NCBI RefSeq assembly: GCF_000447755.1
Contig: NZ_AUNE01000050.1
Coordinates: forward strand, 1 to 64,000
Source: Bacteriovorax sp. BSW11_IV
GTDB taxonomy: Bacteria; Bdellovibrionota; Bacteriovoracia; Bacteriovoracales; Bacteriovoracaceae
Reading direction: 5' to 3'
DNA length: 64,000 nt
Below, in pieces: positions 1-8,790 of the stretch. The notes beneath the pieces were generated by a model. It was given only the letters and a program-made list of their open reading frames with translations, searched no databases and was not told the DNA's origin. The translations under genes and the position numbers were made by a program. Each line of letters opens with the position of its first letter. Positions within the stretch are counted from its first letter, which is position 1.

Positions 1-909
1 CTCGTCACTTTCCCATTTTAAATGTTCTGTCATATAGAGAGCATAAAGAGCGGCGAGTAGTGAATAATTGTAAATATCAGGGCTCTCAATTCTTAAGTGA
101 TCTGCAAGGTCTAAGTATTCTTTGGAGCTTGCGATAATATTAACCATATTGTGAGCATAGAAGTTGACGTATTTTATGGTTTTATCATCGAGATTCACTT
201 TAAAAATATTTTCCTGCAAAATATTACTGGTATGAATGAGAAAATTCTTTTTCTTCTCCGCATTGATATTTTCATTACTAGCAATCGTTTTACATATTTT
301 TAAATTTAAAAGAGTATAGGCCTGAAATTCATCAATCAGAGCATGCAGAAAATCGATTCCTTTTTCTTCAAATTTTTTAAGGATCTCGTAATTATAATTG
401 TCGCCTTTATTTGCAACTTTAATATATTTTCCTGGGCGAATACGAATATAAATATCAAAGGGAGCAGTTTTTCCTGAGATAAAAGAGCGGATAGGAACTT
501 CACAAAAAAGAATGTCCTCCATCTCTTTTTGTTTGTAACTCTCTTCACTTGCACCCAAGAGAGTCATGATCTTATTTCTAAGCTCGTCTTGATTAATAGG
601 TTTTGCAACAAATTCATCGGCCCCTAAGTGATAGGCCCTTTTAGCATCAAGGGCCGAAAGAAAAGAAGTCATGATCACAAAGGGCGTAGTCGGTAAAATT
701 GTTTTTGTATCAGTAAGTAAGTCGATACCACTACCATCTGGATAGAGGTGGACATCGGAAAGAATAAGATCAAAGTTATTGTTGTTGATTTTGTTTTTTG
801 CTTCAGTGAAAGATTCGGCGAAAGAGAGTTTAACGTCGAGGTTTTCGAGATAATACTCGAGTACATCATGAATTCCTTTTTCATCCTCTACTATTAAGAT
901 CGATTTCAT
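1..909 (-). CDS. Response regulator, C-terminus cut off by window edge
   Basis: Translating the minus strand from the ATG at 909 gives at least 303 residues, and the frame is still open at position 1. Residues 1-125 form a receiver domain: acidic residues near position 8-10 (VEDE), the phosphoacceptor Asp52 (LSDVHL), a Thr near 81 and Lys103 (AKP). A second region (about 125-300) begins with a segment like the extra domain found before HD-type output domains. It ends in an alanine- and leucine-rich helix (LLAALYAL), as in HD or HD-GYP proteins. The output domain is therefore possibly HD-GYP-like (c-di-GMP hydrolysis), but its catalytic motif lies outside the window. The gene is divergent from the small gene at 1072. 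Confidence 0.85.
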   Translation of the reverse strand, partial: MKSILIVEDEKGIHDVLEYYLENLDVKLSFAESFTEAKNKINNNNFDLILSDVHLYPDGSGIDLLTDTKTILPTTPFVIMTSFLSALDAKRAYHLGADEFVAKPINQDELRNKIMTLLGASEESYKQKEMEDILFCEVPIRSFISGKTAPFDIYIRIRPGKYIKVANKGDNYNYEILKKFEEKGIDFLHALIDEFQAYTLLNLKICKTIASNENINAEKKKNFLIHTSNILQENIFKVNLDDKTIKYVNFYAHNMVNIIASSKEYLDLADHLRIESPDIYNYSLLAALYALYMTEHLKWESDE

Positions 910-1071
910 ATTTCAAACTCCCTCGCTTTGTTAGTTTAATCCTAGATTTTGTTTACACAAAGGAGCAATTGACATGATTTAGATAAATCATCGTTTAATA
1001 GCTAAGTTGCTAGAAAAAGCTCAAGTTTAAACAATATTTACCGACAAAAGGAGATAGAAAAGGAGGGAGAC

Positions 1072-1311
1072 ATGTGTGATTTTTGTAAAGCAGAAAAGCG
1101 TGATTGGAGATTCACTAATGGTAAAAACGCTAAGTTATATAAAACAAAATTATTCCGTGTTTTCAAAACGGGATCAGTGCCTGTGACTCTTTGTTATCTA
1201 TGTTTGATCGATCTGTTTTGTCTCGGTGAAAAACGTTTTCTATGCCGTAGTTTGCCACTACTTAGGTCTCTAGGCTCAAGAGTGCAGAAGGAAAGTGAAA
1301 ACATTTGGTAA
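1072..1311 (+). CDS. Small zinc-ribbon-like protein, paralogue 1
   Basis: A 79-residue protein with a strong ribosome site (AAGGAGGGA) just before the ATG. It opens with a CxxC pair (Cys2, Cys5) and has a second CxxC (CYLC) near residue 41, the pattern of a four-cysteine zinc ribbon. The next gene (1470) has the same layout and a similar sequence, so the two are tandem paralogues. The C-terminal third differs between them. I cannot assign a function. Neighbouring a response regulator suggests, but does not show, a regulatory role. Confidence 0.7.
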   Translation: MCDFCKAEKRDWRFTNGKNAKLYKTKLFRVFKTGSVPVTLCYLCLIDLFCLGEKRFLCRSLPLLRSLGSRVQKESENIW

Positions 1312-1469
1312 TTTCGCCCAATTTCATTGGCTTATATTTGCTAAGTTCTCTAAATCTCAAGCTCCATAAATACTGATTAAAATCATCAAACTTTTGATAT
1401 CGTGTAATCATTAAGAAATCCTCAGAATCTCTTTACAATTTCTTCATAAAGAGAGGAAGGGGAATCTTC

Positions 1470-1721
1470 GTGTGTGATGTTTGTTCTATTAAAGAGATTG
1501 ATTGGAAGTTTAAGCATGGTGAGAATAAAGCGCGCTTAAAGAAGGCCTTTCTCTATCGCTTCATTGCTGGTTTCATGGTGGAATTGGAGCTTTGCTCTTT
1601 GTGTGATCGTGAGCTTTTTTATAATGGAGAAATAAAATTTTTGTCTGACTATGAAGAACTTGAAGGGAAGATTAATAAAAATAAAAAGAAGTATCTAAAA
1701 CCAAAAATTCAAGCGCGATAA
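1470..1721 (+). CDS. Small zinc-ribbon-like protein, paralogue 2
   Basis: An 83-residue protein starting at GTG behind a purine-rich ribosome site (GAGGAAGGGG). It shares with the 1072 gene an N-terminal CxxC directly after the start, a DW(K/R)F segment, a basic stretch near residues 15-28, a second CxxC (CSLC) near residue 42 and an LF..GE.(K/R)FL segment. The tail is lysine-rich (KINKNKKKYLKPK). It probably binds zinc and possibly nucleic acid; the family is not recognised. The 158 bp separating the paralogues could hold a separate promoter. Confidence 0.7.
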   Translation: MCDVCSIKEIDWKFKHGENKARLKKAFLYRFIAGFMVELELCSLCDRELFYNGEIKFLSDYEELEGKINKNKKKYLKPKIQAR

Positions 1722-1779
1722 ATTTCCCAGCGGGCCTTTTTTTCGCTACACTAGTTAAGTCTATTTGCGAGGAAAAAGC

Positions 1780-3219
1780 ATGAATCCATTTGAGTTAAAG
1801 TCACTGACTTCTTCTTTTATTAATAACGAATTTTGTAAATCACATAGCGATGCGATCACAGTATTAAATAAGTATTCTAAGGAAGAAATCGCAAGTGTTT
1901 CGCTTGCCAATGAATCCGAAATTGAATTGGCCCTAAGCTCTAGTGAGAGCGCCTTTCAGATCATGAAAAATTGGAGCGCAGGGGATTGTTACTCTCATCT
2001 CGAAAAATTCATTTCACTCATTAAAGAACATCGCAATACTCTTGTTGATATTATTGTTGCTGAAGCTGGAAAGCCTCGCTCTTATGCCCAAGTCGAGTTG
2101 GAAAGAACAATTCAAACTCTCACTTTTGCAATGGAAGAATCACGCCGCTCCCATGGGGAAGTCGTCAATCTTGATTTCGCTAATGGCACGGGAAAAACTG
2201 GCGTCGTTAAGCGTTTTGCTAAAGGTCCAGTGATTGGAATTTCACCTTTCAATTTTCCTCTTAATCTCTCCGTTCATAAAATTGGTCCGGCCTTCGCTGT
2301 AGGGGCCCCAATTATTTTGAAGCCTTCGCCTTATACGCCTTTAAGCGCTCTGTATATTGCTAAACTTTCTGCTCTTGCGGGTTATCCCCCTGGTGCATTG
2401 AATGTCGTGGTCGCCAATAATGAACTTAGCGAGAAACTTGTTCGCGATTCTCGCACCAAAGTTTTTTCTTTCACAGGAAGTCCCGTGGTTGGTTGGGCCT
2501 TAAAAGATAAGGCCCATAAGAAAAAAGTCGTTCTTGAGCTTGGTGGCAATGCGGCCGTGATCGTAGATGAAGATGCAAATCTAGAAGAGGCCTGTGCCAT
2601 AATTGCCAATGGCGCCTATCTTTATGCTGGGCAAATTTGTATTTCAACTCAGAGAATTTTTGTTCATAAAAAAAGAGAGAAAGAATTCACTCAAATGCTC
2701 GTTGCAAAAATACAAACTCTAAAAGTAGGTGACCCCAATGAGATGAACGTCACTGTGGGCCCGATCATCGATGCTGTTCATGTGAAGAGAATTAAAGAGT
2801 GGGTTGACGAGGCCATTGCCATGGGTGCAAAGTGTGAAGTTGGGGGGAAAGTTCTCGATGAACAAAAAAGTTTATACGCCCCAACACTTCTAAGTTCTGT
2901 GAATAAAGAAATGAAAGTTTATGCCCAAGAGGTTTTTGGCCCAGTGGCGACGATTAGTTCTTTTTCTCAATTTAGTGAGGCCATTAATTTAGTGAACGAT
3001 TCTGATTTTGGACTACAGTGTGGTGTGTTCACCAACGATTTTTCTCATGTCAAAATGGCCCACGAAAAAATTGAAGTTGGTGGCATTATCATCAACAACG
3101 TTCCCGGTTTTCGTATGGACCATATGCCTTATGGTGGCGTTAAAGATTCTGGGCTTGGCCGTGAAGGTGTGCGCTATGCCATGGAGGATTTCACCGAGGC
3201 GAGACTTCTGGTCTATTAA
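1780..3219 (+). CDS. NAD(P)-dependent aldehyde dehydrogenase
   Basis: A 479-residue member of the aldehyde dehydrogenase superfamily, which oxidises aldehydes to acids with NAD(P)+. The cofactor-binding core is seen as ISPFNFPLN and KPSPYTP. The catalytic glutamate lies in LELGGNAA and the nucleophilic cysteine in GQICIS (about residue 285). The C-terminus has PYGGVKDSGLGREG, typical of the family. I chose the ATG at 1780 because a GAGGAAA ribosome site precedes it; an in-frame TTG 15 bp upstream has none. The motifs resemble the lactaldehyde/succinate-semialdehyde/GAPN branch, but the substrate cannot be fixed. It appears to be transcribed alone. Confidence 0.92.
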   Translation: MNPFELKSLTSSFINNEFCKSHSDAITVLNKYSKEEIASVSLANESEIELALSSSESAFQIMKNWSAGDCYSHLEKFISLIKEHRNTLVDIIVAEAGKPRSYAQVELERTIQTLTFAMEESRRSHGEVVNLDFANGTGKTGVVKRFAKGPVIGISPFNFPLNLSVHKIGPAFAVGAPIILKPSPYTPLSALYIAKLSALAGYPPGALNVVVANNELSEKLVRDSRTKVFSFTGSPVVGWALKDKAHKKKVVLELGGNAAVIVDEDANLEEACAIIANGAYLYAGQICISTQRIFVHKKREKEFTQMLVAKIQTLKVGDPNEMNVTVGPIIDAVHVKRIKEWVDEAIAMGAKCEVGGKVLDEQKSLYAPTLLSSVNKEMKVYAQEVFGPVATISSFSQFSEAINLVNDSDFGLQCGVFTNDFSHVKMAHEKIEVGGIIINNVPGFRMDHMPYGGVKDSGLGREGVRYAMEDFTEARLLVY

Positions 3220-3357
3220 TCGCATACTAACAACTTAAAATCACAAAATTAGGGCCATAACTGTCAACTTTTTTAAGGGGATAGTTTTGGCCAAACAAAA
3301 GCGCTCAAGGTATGAATAAAGTGGGAAACACGAATCAAAAACACACTGGGAGCTGCT

Positions 3358-5043
3358 ATGCAAAAGATTATCTTTTTTGCATCCTTATTTTTAAGCACGT
3401 ATTGCTATTCAAATTTTGACAATGCCGATTGGTCAACCGAGGCCTCAATTGAAAAAGGTGAGACGAGGGCCAATATCTACAATCTCGAAGAAGAAGAGTT
3501 TGAACAAATTAAAAGAGATGGTCTTATCCACGCTCTTCGCTATCCCGTGACTGTGACGGGACTTCTTATTCCTTATGATCCGATGAAAAACTTTTTCAAC
3601 GATGGTGAAGACAAAGGTCTAAAGAAATATCTCGCGAAGATTGGTCAAAAACTTTCTGGCTTTCATGATGAAAAAAGCATGTACGAGTGGCTAGGCCTTA
3701 ACAAGTATAACGATGAAAATGCCACAGGCATTTACAATATTCCTTATCCTGATGGGCACAAACCTGATTACTACATGGGTGCCAGTATTATTGAAACAAA
3801 GTGGGGCCGTGGGCTTACTTATTCATGTGCCACTTGTCACTCGGCCTCTTTATTTGGTCGCAGCGTGATGGGTCTTACTAATAAAAGACCGCGCGCCAAC
3901 AGATACTTTGTAATGGCGAAAAAATTTGTTCCGCTGATTCCTTCTCATCTTTTTGGTGAATTCACTGGGGCCACGCCAGAAGAAGTTGCGATGTTTAGAA
4001 GAACAAAAAGAAATCTTCCATCGGTTGGTGCAAAAACGCCACAGGCCTTGGGCCTTGATACATCACTGCCACAAGTTGCACTTTCACTTTCAAAAAGAAA
4101 GACAGATGAATATGCAACAAAAAGCCGCTTCTTTGAATTCTCTCCAAGACCTAATGCTCTTAAGACAAAGATTGCTGATTCAAAACCAATGGTATGGTGG
4201 AACTTAAAGTATAAAACGCGTTGGCTCTCTGATGGATCTATTGTGCAAGGTAACCCTATTCTTACGAATTTTCTTTGGAATGAAATTGGAAGAGGAACTG
4301 ATCTCAAGGAGCTTGAGCAGTGGATGAAAGATAATCAAGAGACGATTAAAGAGCTTACTGTTGCCGCTTTTGCAACTGAGGCCCCAAAGTACTGGGACTT
4401 TTTTCCAGCAAGTAAAATTGATCTTGCTAAAGCAAAGCGTGGAGAAGCAATCTACAAAAATCAGTGTTTGAAGTGTCACGGTGAATATGTGAAAGCATGG
4501 TCGAGTAACTATTCTCATCTTCTTACTCATGAACAAAAACTCGCGACAACGAAAGTGATCTATCACGAAAAAACACCTGTGAAAGATGTTGGAACTGATC
4601 CAGGTCGCTATGAAGGAACAAAGGCCTTTGCTGATGCACTTAACAAGCTTTCCATTTCAAAATGGATGAAGACAGTTGTCGTTCCTCAAAAAGGTTATGT
4701 GCCACCGCCACTTGTGGGAATTTGGTCGCGCTGGCCTTATTTTCACAACAATGCAATTCCAAATCTTTGCGAACTTCTTACTCACCCAGATAAGCGTGTG
4801 AAGACGTTCTATCAAGGTCCTGCCAATAATCCAGAGACTGATTTTGATGATGAGTGTGTGGGTTATCCGACAGGTGATAAAATTCCTAAAGCATGGAAAA
4901 AAGATAAAGATGCTCTTTTCGATACACGTCGTGAAGGAATGAGCAATAAAGGACACGCCAAGGCGTTTATTGGCGAAAATGGCGAAGAGATCTTAAGTGT
5001 TGAACAGAAAAAAGATCTTATAATGTTTCTAAAAACATTGTAG
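3358..5043 (+). CDS. RoxA-like dihaem cytochrome c
   Basis: A 561-residue exported protein with a cleavable signal peptide (about residues 1-18). Two c-type haem sites are visible: CATCH near residue 156 and CLKCH near residue 370. Towards the C-terminus, PPLVGIWSRWPYFHNN followed by NLCELL and a K.FYQG segment matches the hallmark region of the RoxA-like dihaem cytochromes, related to cytochrome c peroxidase and rubber oxygenase. The length (RoxA is roughly 650-690 aa) and haem spacing fit loosely. Oxygenase, peroxidase or simple electron transfer are all possible. It would act in the periplasm. A hairpin (5053-5072) follows the stop. Confidence 0.85.
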   Translation: MQKIIFFASLFLSTYCYSNFDNADWSTEASIEKGETRANIYNLEEEEFEQIKRDGLIHALRYPVTVTGLLIPYDPMKNFFNDGEDKGLKKYLAKIGQKLSGFHDEKSMYEWLGLNKYNDENATGIYNIPYPDGHKPDYYMGASIIETKWGRGLTYSCATCHSASLFGRSVMGLTNKRPRANRYFVMAKKFVPLIPSHLFGEFTGATPEEVAMFRRTKRNLPSVGAKTPQALGLDTSLPQVALSLSKRKTDEYATKSRFFEFSPRPNALKTKIADSKPMVWWNLKYKTRWLSDGSIVQGNPILTNFLWNEIGRGTDLKELEQWMKDNQETIKELTVAAFATEAPKYWDFFPASKIDLAKAKRGEAIYKNQCLKCHGEYVKAWSSNYSHLLTHEQKLATTKVIYHEKTPVKDVGTDPGRYEGTKAFADALNKLSISKWMKTVVVPQKGYVPPPLVGIWSRWPYFHNNAIPNLCELLTHPDKRVKTFYQGPANNPETDFDDECVGYPTGDKIPKAWKKDKDALFDTRREGMSNKGHAKAFIGENGEEILSVEQKKDLIMFLKTL

Positions 5044-5052
5044 TTGCAAAAA

Positions 5053-5072
5053 ATCCTAAATCCGTTTAGGAT
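5053..5072. other. Perfect 8-bp inverted repeat between the cytochrome and leader ORF
   Basis: Arms ATCCTAAA and TTTAGGAT around a TCCG loop, 10 bp after the cytochrome stop. There is no T-run on the plus side; the run of A before it would be the T-run only for leftward transcription, and no leftward gene is near. It may stabilise the 3' end or be an operator for the leader transcript. Confidence 0.5.
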
Positions 5073-5105
5073 GACAAAGAATAAACCCATCTGGGAGGTA
5101 CTGAC

Positions 5106-5168
5106 ATGAATTCAATTATTGTAAAAGACATTTTAAATAATGAATCGGCAGTACTGTCACTCGTCTAA
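5106..5168 (+). CDS. 20-residue candidate leader peptide upstream of ABC-F gene
   Basis: A 20-codon ORF (starts MNSIIVKD, ends AVLSLV) with an excellent ribosome site (GGGAGGT, about 8 bp before the ATG). A strong intrinsic terminator begins 28 bp after its stop, and the ABC-F ATPase gene follows that terminator. Antibiotic-responsive ABC-F genes are known to be controlled by leader-peptide attenuation, where ribosome stalling on a short ORF prevents a downstream terminator forming. The layout here fits that. I could not find a clear anti-terminator pairing with the terminator stem; a weaker stem joins the end of the ORF (5152-5164) with 5174-5185. Confidence 0.5.
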   Translation: MNSIIVKDILNNESAVLSLV

Positions 5169-5195
5169 ATACCACGATTACAGTAATTCATAATG

Positions 5196-5226
5196 AAGGC
5201 CGGTTCTAGTAACCGGCCTTTTTTTT
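5196..5226 (+). terminator. Strong intrinsic terminator / candidate attenuator
   Basis: A perfect 10-bp stem (AAGGCCGGTT with AACCGGCCTT, loop CTAGT) runs into eight T residues. It sits between the leader ORF and the ABC-F gene, so it would stop transcription before the ATPase unless bypassed. Confidence 0.9.
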
Positions 5227-5296
5227 ATTAAGGCACATTTCTAACAAGGAGAATGATGTGAACGTATTTTTATTATTGAATAAGGAGGATTTTATT

Positions 5297-5431
5297 ATGA
5301 ATCAAAACTACGAGGTCAGAAATGACGTATTTTTTGAAGATAGACAACGTGCAAAGGGGCACAAAAACCCTTTTAGAAAATGTAAATTTGGAGTTTGGAA
5401 GAAACGAAAGAATTGCTCTTATAGGTGCTAA
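5297..5431 (+). CDS. Possible upstream overlapping ORF at the ABC-F start
   Basis: A 44-codon ORF (starts MNQNYEVRND) with a near-consensus ribosome site (AAGGAGG at 5282-5288, 8 bp spacing). It starts 25 bp before the ABC-F ATG and runs over it in another frame. The ABC-F ATG has only a weak GAGG site inside this ORF. The better-placed signal thus belongs to the overlapping frame, which could control translation of the ATPase. The peptide is basic and cysteine-containing at its end and resembles nothing I know. A simple alternative is that the strong site serves the ATPase by re-initiation. Confidence 0.35.
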   Translation: MNQNYEVRNDVFFEDRQRAKGHKNPFRKCKFGVWKKRKNCSYRC

Positions 5432-6884
5432 TGGCACAGGTAAATCAACTCTTTTAAATATTTTATTTGGTGAACGAGAAGGAATTGATTGTTCAAACCT
5501 TCAGACCAATCTTCCAGACTCCCGCTATTACCATAAGCAGGAGCTGACAAATGACAAAGATATTCAATTTTTATTTTTTCCAAAAAACACAGAAGTGGGC
5601 GCACTTTACCATGCCATTTATGAAGGCCATGCAATCGTTGATGACTACTCAAGATATGAAGAACTCGGAGGAACAATTCTTGAAGAAAAGTTCTGGCGAC
5701 TCTTGGAAAATCTTAAGTATGAACCCACAAGGCCACTTTCCACATTAAGTGGAGGCGAGCTGATGCGTTTGTATTTAAAACGATGCGAGTTTCATGAAAG
5801 TGAAGTTGTTCTTCTTGACGAGCCCTCTAATCATTTAGATTTAGAGGGCAAGAAAATGTTATCGCAATTTATTGAAAACTATCGGGGGACAATTATTTGT
5901 ATCTCTCACGATGTGGAGTTTATTGATGGACTTTTTTCAAAACTATGGGTCATTGAAAACTACAAGATCTCTTCTTTTAGTGGTAATGCCACTGCATTTT
6001 TTGAATATAAAAAATTAGAACGCAAAAAACTCATTCATAAAAAAGAGCTTCTGCGTGATGAGATTAAGAAATTAGATCACGCTCTTGAAACAAAGAAGCG
6101 ACTTCAAGATAAAAGAGATCATTTTAAAGAGAGTCGCTCAATTGCAAAGAATGGGCGAATTTGTAAAAGAGATGAAGGATCGGCAAGTGGGAGCTTTAGG
6201 CCCAATAGTATAAGGGCGCAAATGAATCGCCTTAAAAATAGAATTTCAAATACGAGTGACGAATTGTCATCTCTAAAGACGCAAAAGATTTTAAATCCAA
6301 AACTACAAGCAGTATCCCTACAAAAAGGGGGGCGCTTGTTGCTTCATGGAAAAAAGATCATGAGTTTTCCCACGCAAGTTCACCCCATCGAGGAAATCTC
6401 CCTTGAGCGTGGTCAAAAACTTTGGATTAAAGGGGCCAATGGTTCAGGAAAGAGTACTCTCGTTCAATGTCTTATAGGGGAGGGGGAAATTTACTCTGGA
6501 GAAGTTAAAAGTGTTGATAATTTAAAAATCGTTAAGGCCACTCAGCTTATTCAAAATGACGAAAGTCTGTTGAACGAATTTTTTGACCTAGATAAAGAGA
6601 GCTTCACACAAGTGGTCACTCTATTTTGTTCATGGGGTGGAGATTATGAATCCTTAGTTAAAAATAAGGCGCTCTCCTTTGGTCAAAGGGTAAAGTTGTG
6701 GCTGGCCTTTTTAAGTGTGGCCCAATTTGATATTTTGATTTTGGATGAGCCTGAAAATCACTTGGATATTGTCGGCAGACAGGGGCTTTGCAGCTTTTTG
6801 TCTCAATATCAGGGATCATTGGTGCTTATCACCCATGACGAGGTTGTTGGCAAAGCGTCAAACGCCACAGAATTTGCGTTATAG
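5322..6884 (+). CDS. ABC-F family ATPase
   Basis: A 520-residue soluble protein with two ABC ATPase domains and no membrane segment, the ABC-F layout. Domain 1: Walker A GANGTGKST (about residue 35), signature LSGGE (142), Walker B VVLLDEPSNHLD (164). A charged linker (about 225-345) is rich in K/E/R. Domain 2: Walker A GANGSGKST (370), signature LSFGQ (450), Walker B ILILDEPENHLD (472). ABC-F proteins bind the ribosomal E site and rescue stalled or drug-bound ribosomes. The length is like antibiotic-protection members and the upstream leader/terminator supports that, but a housekeeping translation factor is equally possible. Confidence 0.9.
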   Translation: MTYFLKIDNVQRGTKTLLENVNLEFGRNERIALIGANGTGKSTLLNILFGEREGIDCSNLQTNLPDSRYYHKQELTNDKDIQFLFFPKNTEVGALYHAIYEGHAIVDDYSRYEELGGTILEEKFWRLLENLKYEPTRPLSTLSGGELMRLYLKRCEFHESEVVLLDEPSNHLDLEGKKMLSQFIENYRGTIICISHDVEFIDGLFSKLWVIENYKISSFSGNATAFFEYKKLERKKLIHKKELLRDEIKKLDHALETKKRLQDKRDHFKESRSIAKNGRICKRDEGSASGSFRPNSIRAQMNRLKNRISNTSDELSSLKTQKILNPKLQAVSLQKGGRLLLHGKKIMSFPTQVHPIEEISLERGQKLWIKGANGSGKSTLVQCLIGEGEIYSGEVKSVDNLKIVKATQLIQNDESLLNEFFDLDKESFTQVVTLFCSWGGDYESLVKNKALSFGQRVKLWLAFLSVAQFDILILDEPENHLDIVGRQGLCSFLSQYQGSLVLITHDEVVGKASNATEFAL

Positions 6885-6950
6885 GGCCTGACAAACTTCC
6901 CATTGATTTGTGTTTGCGGTATCCTGTTTAGATTAGAGAAGGAGAGTGTA

Positions 6951-7442
6951 ATGCCATCATTTGATTTAGTTTCAAAGCTCGATATGGGTGAAATGAAAAA
7001 CGTGGTGAACATGGCCCAAAAAGTTATTGCTGGTCGCTATGACTTTAAAGGTTCAGATACAACGATAGAATTTAAAGGCGAGAAACAATTAGAGATTCGT
7101 GCTGACGATGATTATAAAATCAAAGCGGCCCTTGATATCTTGCGTGCACAAATGGCCAAGCGTGATATCGGGATGAGAAGTATTGAACCAGGTGAAATTG
7201 AGCCAAGTGGAAACCAAAAACTTAAGCAGATGCTTGATCTTAAGGCCGGCATCGATAAGGATATGGGAAAGAAGATTAATAAGATCATCAAAGACTCAGG
7301 TATCAAAGTTACTTCAAGTTATATGGATGAGAAAATTCGTGTTCAAAGTAAAAATATCGACGATCTTCAAGCATGTTTTCAAATGCTTCGTGCTCACAAA
7401 GAAGTGACGGTTGATCTTCAGATGGAGAATATGAAACGTTGA
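6951..7442 (+). CDS. yajQ: YajQ family nucleotide-binding protein
   Basis: A 163-residue protein with the family's opening (MPSFDLVSKLDM.E..N.V), the YDFKGS motif near residue 29 and a second similar domain ending EVTVDLQMENMKR. YajQ proteins bind nucleotides, including cyclic di-GMP in some species, and act as effectors. The full length matches the family (about 160 aa). The ATG at 6951 follows an AAGGAGAG site; a longer frame from 6903 has no such site. It heads a compact operon with the GDPD, anchor and NUDIX genes; the next gene overlaps its stop by 4 bp. Confidence 0.95.
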   Translation: MPSFDLVSKLDMGEMKNVVNMAQKVIAGRYDFKGSDTTIEFKGEKQLEIRADDDYKIKAALDILRAQMAKRDIGMRSIEPGEIEPSGNQKLKQMLDLKAGIDKDMGKKINKIIKDSGIKVTSSYMDEKIRVQSKNIDDLQACFQMLRAHKEVTVDLQMENMKR

Positions 7443-8182
7443 GATCATCACAATTTATCTTAAATACACCAATTGCCCATAGAGGCCTTCACAATGAAAA
7501 TGTGCCAGAAAATAGTCTAGGTGCATTTTCATTGGCCATGGAAAAAAATCTTCCCATTGAATTTGATCTTCACTTATCAAAAGATGGGAAGCTTTTTGTG
7601 TTCCATGATTACTCATTGGAGCGCATGACTGGGGATTTAAGGGCCTGTGAAGACTTAACGCTAAAAGAGCTTCAAGAGCTGAGGCTTAAAGACTCTCAGG
7701 AGAGGATTCCCTCTTTTCAGGATCTACTAAGATTAGTGAAAGGCAAAGTTCCCCTTGTGATTGAGCTTAAGTGCTACACGCGCGAAGATCATATGGCGAA
7801 GATTTTGATGGAAGAGCTTGCAAATTACGACGGTGAATTTGCAATCCAGTCTTTTAATCCTATGCCTTTGACTTGGCTTCGTCGTCACTACCCTGATTCT
7901 CTTTTGGGACTTCTTAGTGGCAGCTTCGAAGGAGCGAATATTTTATTTCACAGAAAAATTCTTCTGCGCTATCTCCTTGCCACTCCAATGGTAAGACCAG
8001 ATTATTTTGGATTAGAGTTTTTCGATAGACCTACGATCCAAAGTTTTCTTGCGAAGTACATATTTAATAAGCCGATAGTTCATTGGACTATTGATAAAGA
8101 AAAAGATTATTTATTCTGCCTTAAAAAAGGGCGCAACGTAATTTTTGAGGCCTTCTTGCCCCAATTAAATGGAAATTCTTAA
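7439..8182 (+). CDS. Glycerophosphodiester phosphodiesterase
   Basis: A 247-residue GDPD-family enzyme, which hydrolyses glycerophosphodiesters to glycerol-3-phosphate and an alcohol. Seen motifs: IAHRGLHNENVPENS near residue 12 (catalytic His, Arg and the EN pair), EFDLHLSKDG (metal-binding Glu/Asp) and the catalytic VFHD segment, with ELK near residue 110. No signal peptide is present, so it is probably cytoplasmic. The start is TTG, overlapping the yajQ stop (TTGA), so translation is likely coupled. Confidence 0.9.
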   Translation: MRSSQFILNTPIAHRGLHNENVPENSLGAFSLAMEKNLPIEFDLHLSKDGKLFVFHDYSLERMTGDLRACEDLTLKELQELRLKDSQERIPSFQDLLRLVKGKVPLVIELKCYTREDHMAKILMEELANYDGEFAIQSFNPMPLTWLRRHYPDSLLGLLSGSFEGANILFHRKILLRYLLATPMVRPDYFGLEFFDRPTIQSFLAKYIFNKPIVHWTIDKEKDYLFCLKKGRNVIFEAFLPQLNGNS

Positions 8183-8790
8183 TGAAAAGAGCTGCTATTA
8201 TTTTCAGCACGATTTTTATCCTTGCTGGAATTGTTTATTTTTTCTATGCCAATCAATCTCTTAATTCAACTTCTCCAGATACCATCTCTAAAAAAGTAGA
8301 AAGCTCATTTGATAAAAATGATGATTCTGTGAAATCACCAAGTCTACTTACAAAAGAAGATGTTAAGGCCATCTCTGAGAGCACTTCACTTACTGAAGAG
8401 CAAATAATCGAACTAGAGGCCACGTTTGAAGAAATTGAAACGCACTGGCAAGAAGAAGTCCAAGATATTTTTATCAATGACATGGGCCTTACTAAAGAGC
8501 ATGTAGAAGATTACTTTAAGATGCGTGAAGGTTTTGAAAAAGATTCTTATGAGGCCTTTGAGGCCTTTCATGAAGAGATGGTAAGAAAGCACGGTGAGAA
8601 TTACTCTTACAACCCAACAGAAGACGAAGAAGCTTTCCAAAAGAAAATTCGCGAACGTTATGAAACTGAATTTCAAAAAAAGATTGGACTTGAAAATTTT
8701 CAAAAGTATATCCAGCTTAAAGACTCTTTCAATCAGCGCCTTATTGAGAAGTATGACTCAAATAAGGGCGTTCTTCACATAGAGTTCTAA
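8182..8790 (+). CDS. Membrane-anchored helical protein, unknown
   Basis: A 202-residue protein with one N-terminal membrane anchor or signal (about residues 5-23), then a serine-rich linker and a highly charged, predominantly helical domain rich in E, K, F and Y (residues 70-202). The family is not recognised. It starts in a TAATG overlap with the GDPD gene and the NUDIX gene starts right after its stop, so it belongs to the yajQ operon. It likely faces the periplasm. Confidence 0.75.
   Translation: MKRAAIIFSTIFILAGIVYFFYANQSLNSTSPDTISKKVESSFDKNDDSVKSPSLLTKEDVKAISESTSLTEEQIIELEATFEEIETHWQEEVQDIFINDMGLTKEHVEDYFKMREGFEKDSYEAFEAFHEEMVRKHGENYSYNPTEDEEAFQKKIRERYETEFQKKIGLENFQKYIQLKDSFNQRLIEKYDSNKGVLHIEF

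Noticed and set aside
3945-4566. Two 120-codon leftward ORFs opposite the dihaem cytochrome
   Set aside because: The rightward frame has clear haem motifs; the antisense frames look like reverse-codon artefacts.
4204-4956. Other short antisense frames in the cytochrome gene
   Set aside because: Overlap strong coding sequence with no independent support.
5053-5072. Hairpin after the cytochrome gene as its terminator
   Set aside because: No T-run on the plus strand; listed only as an inverted repeat.
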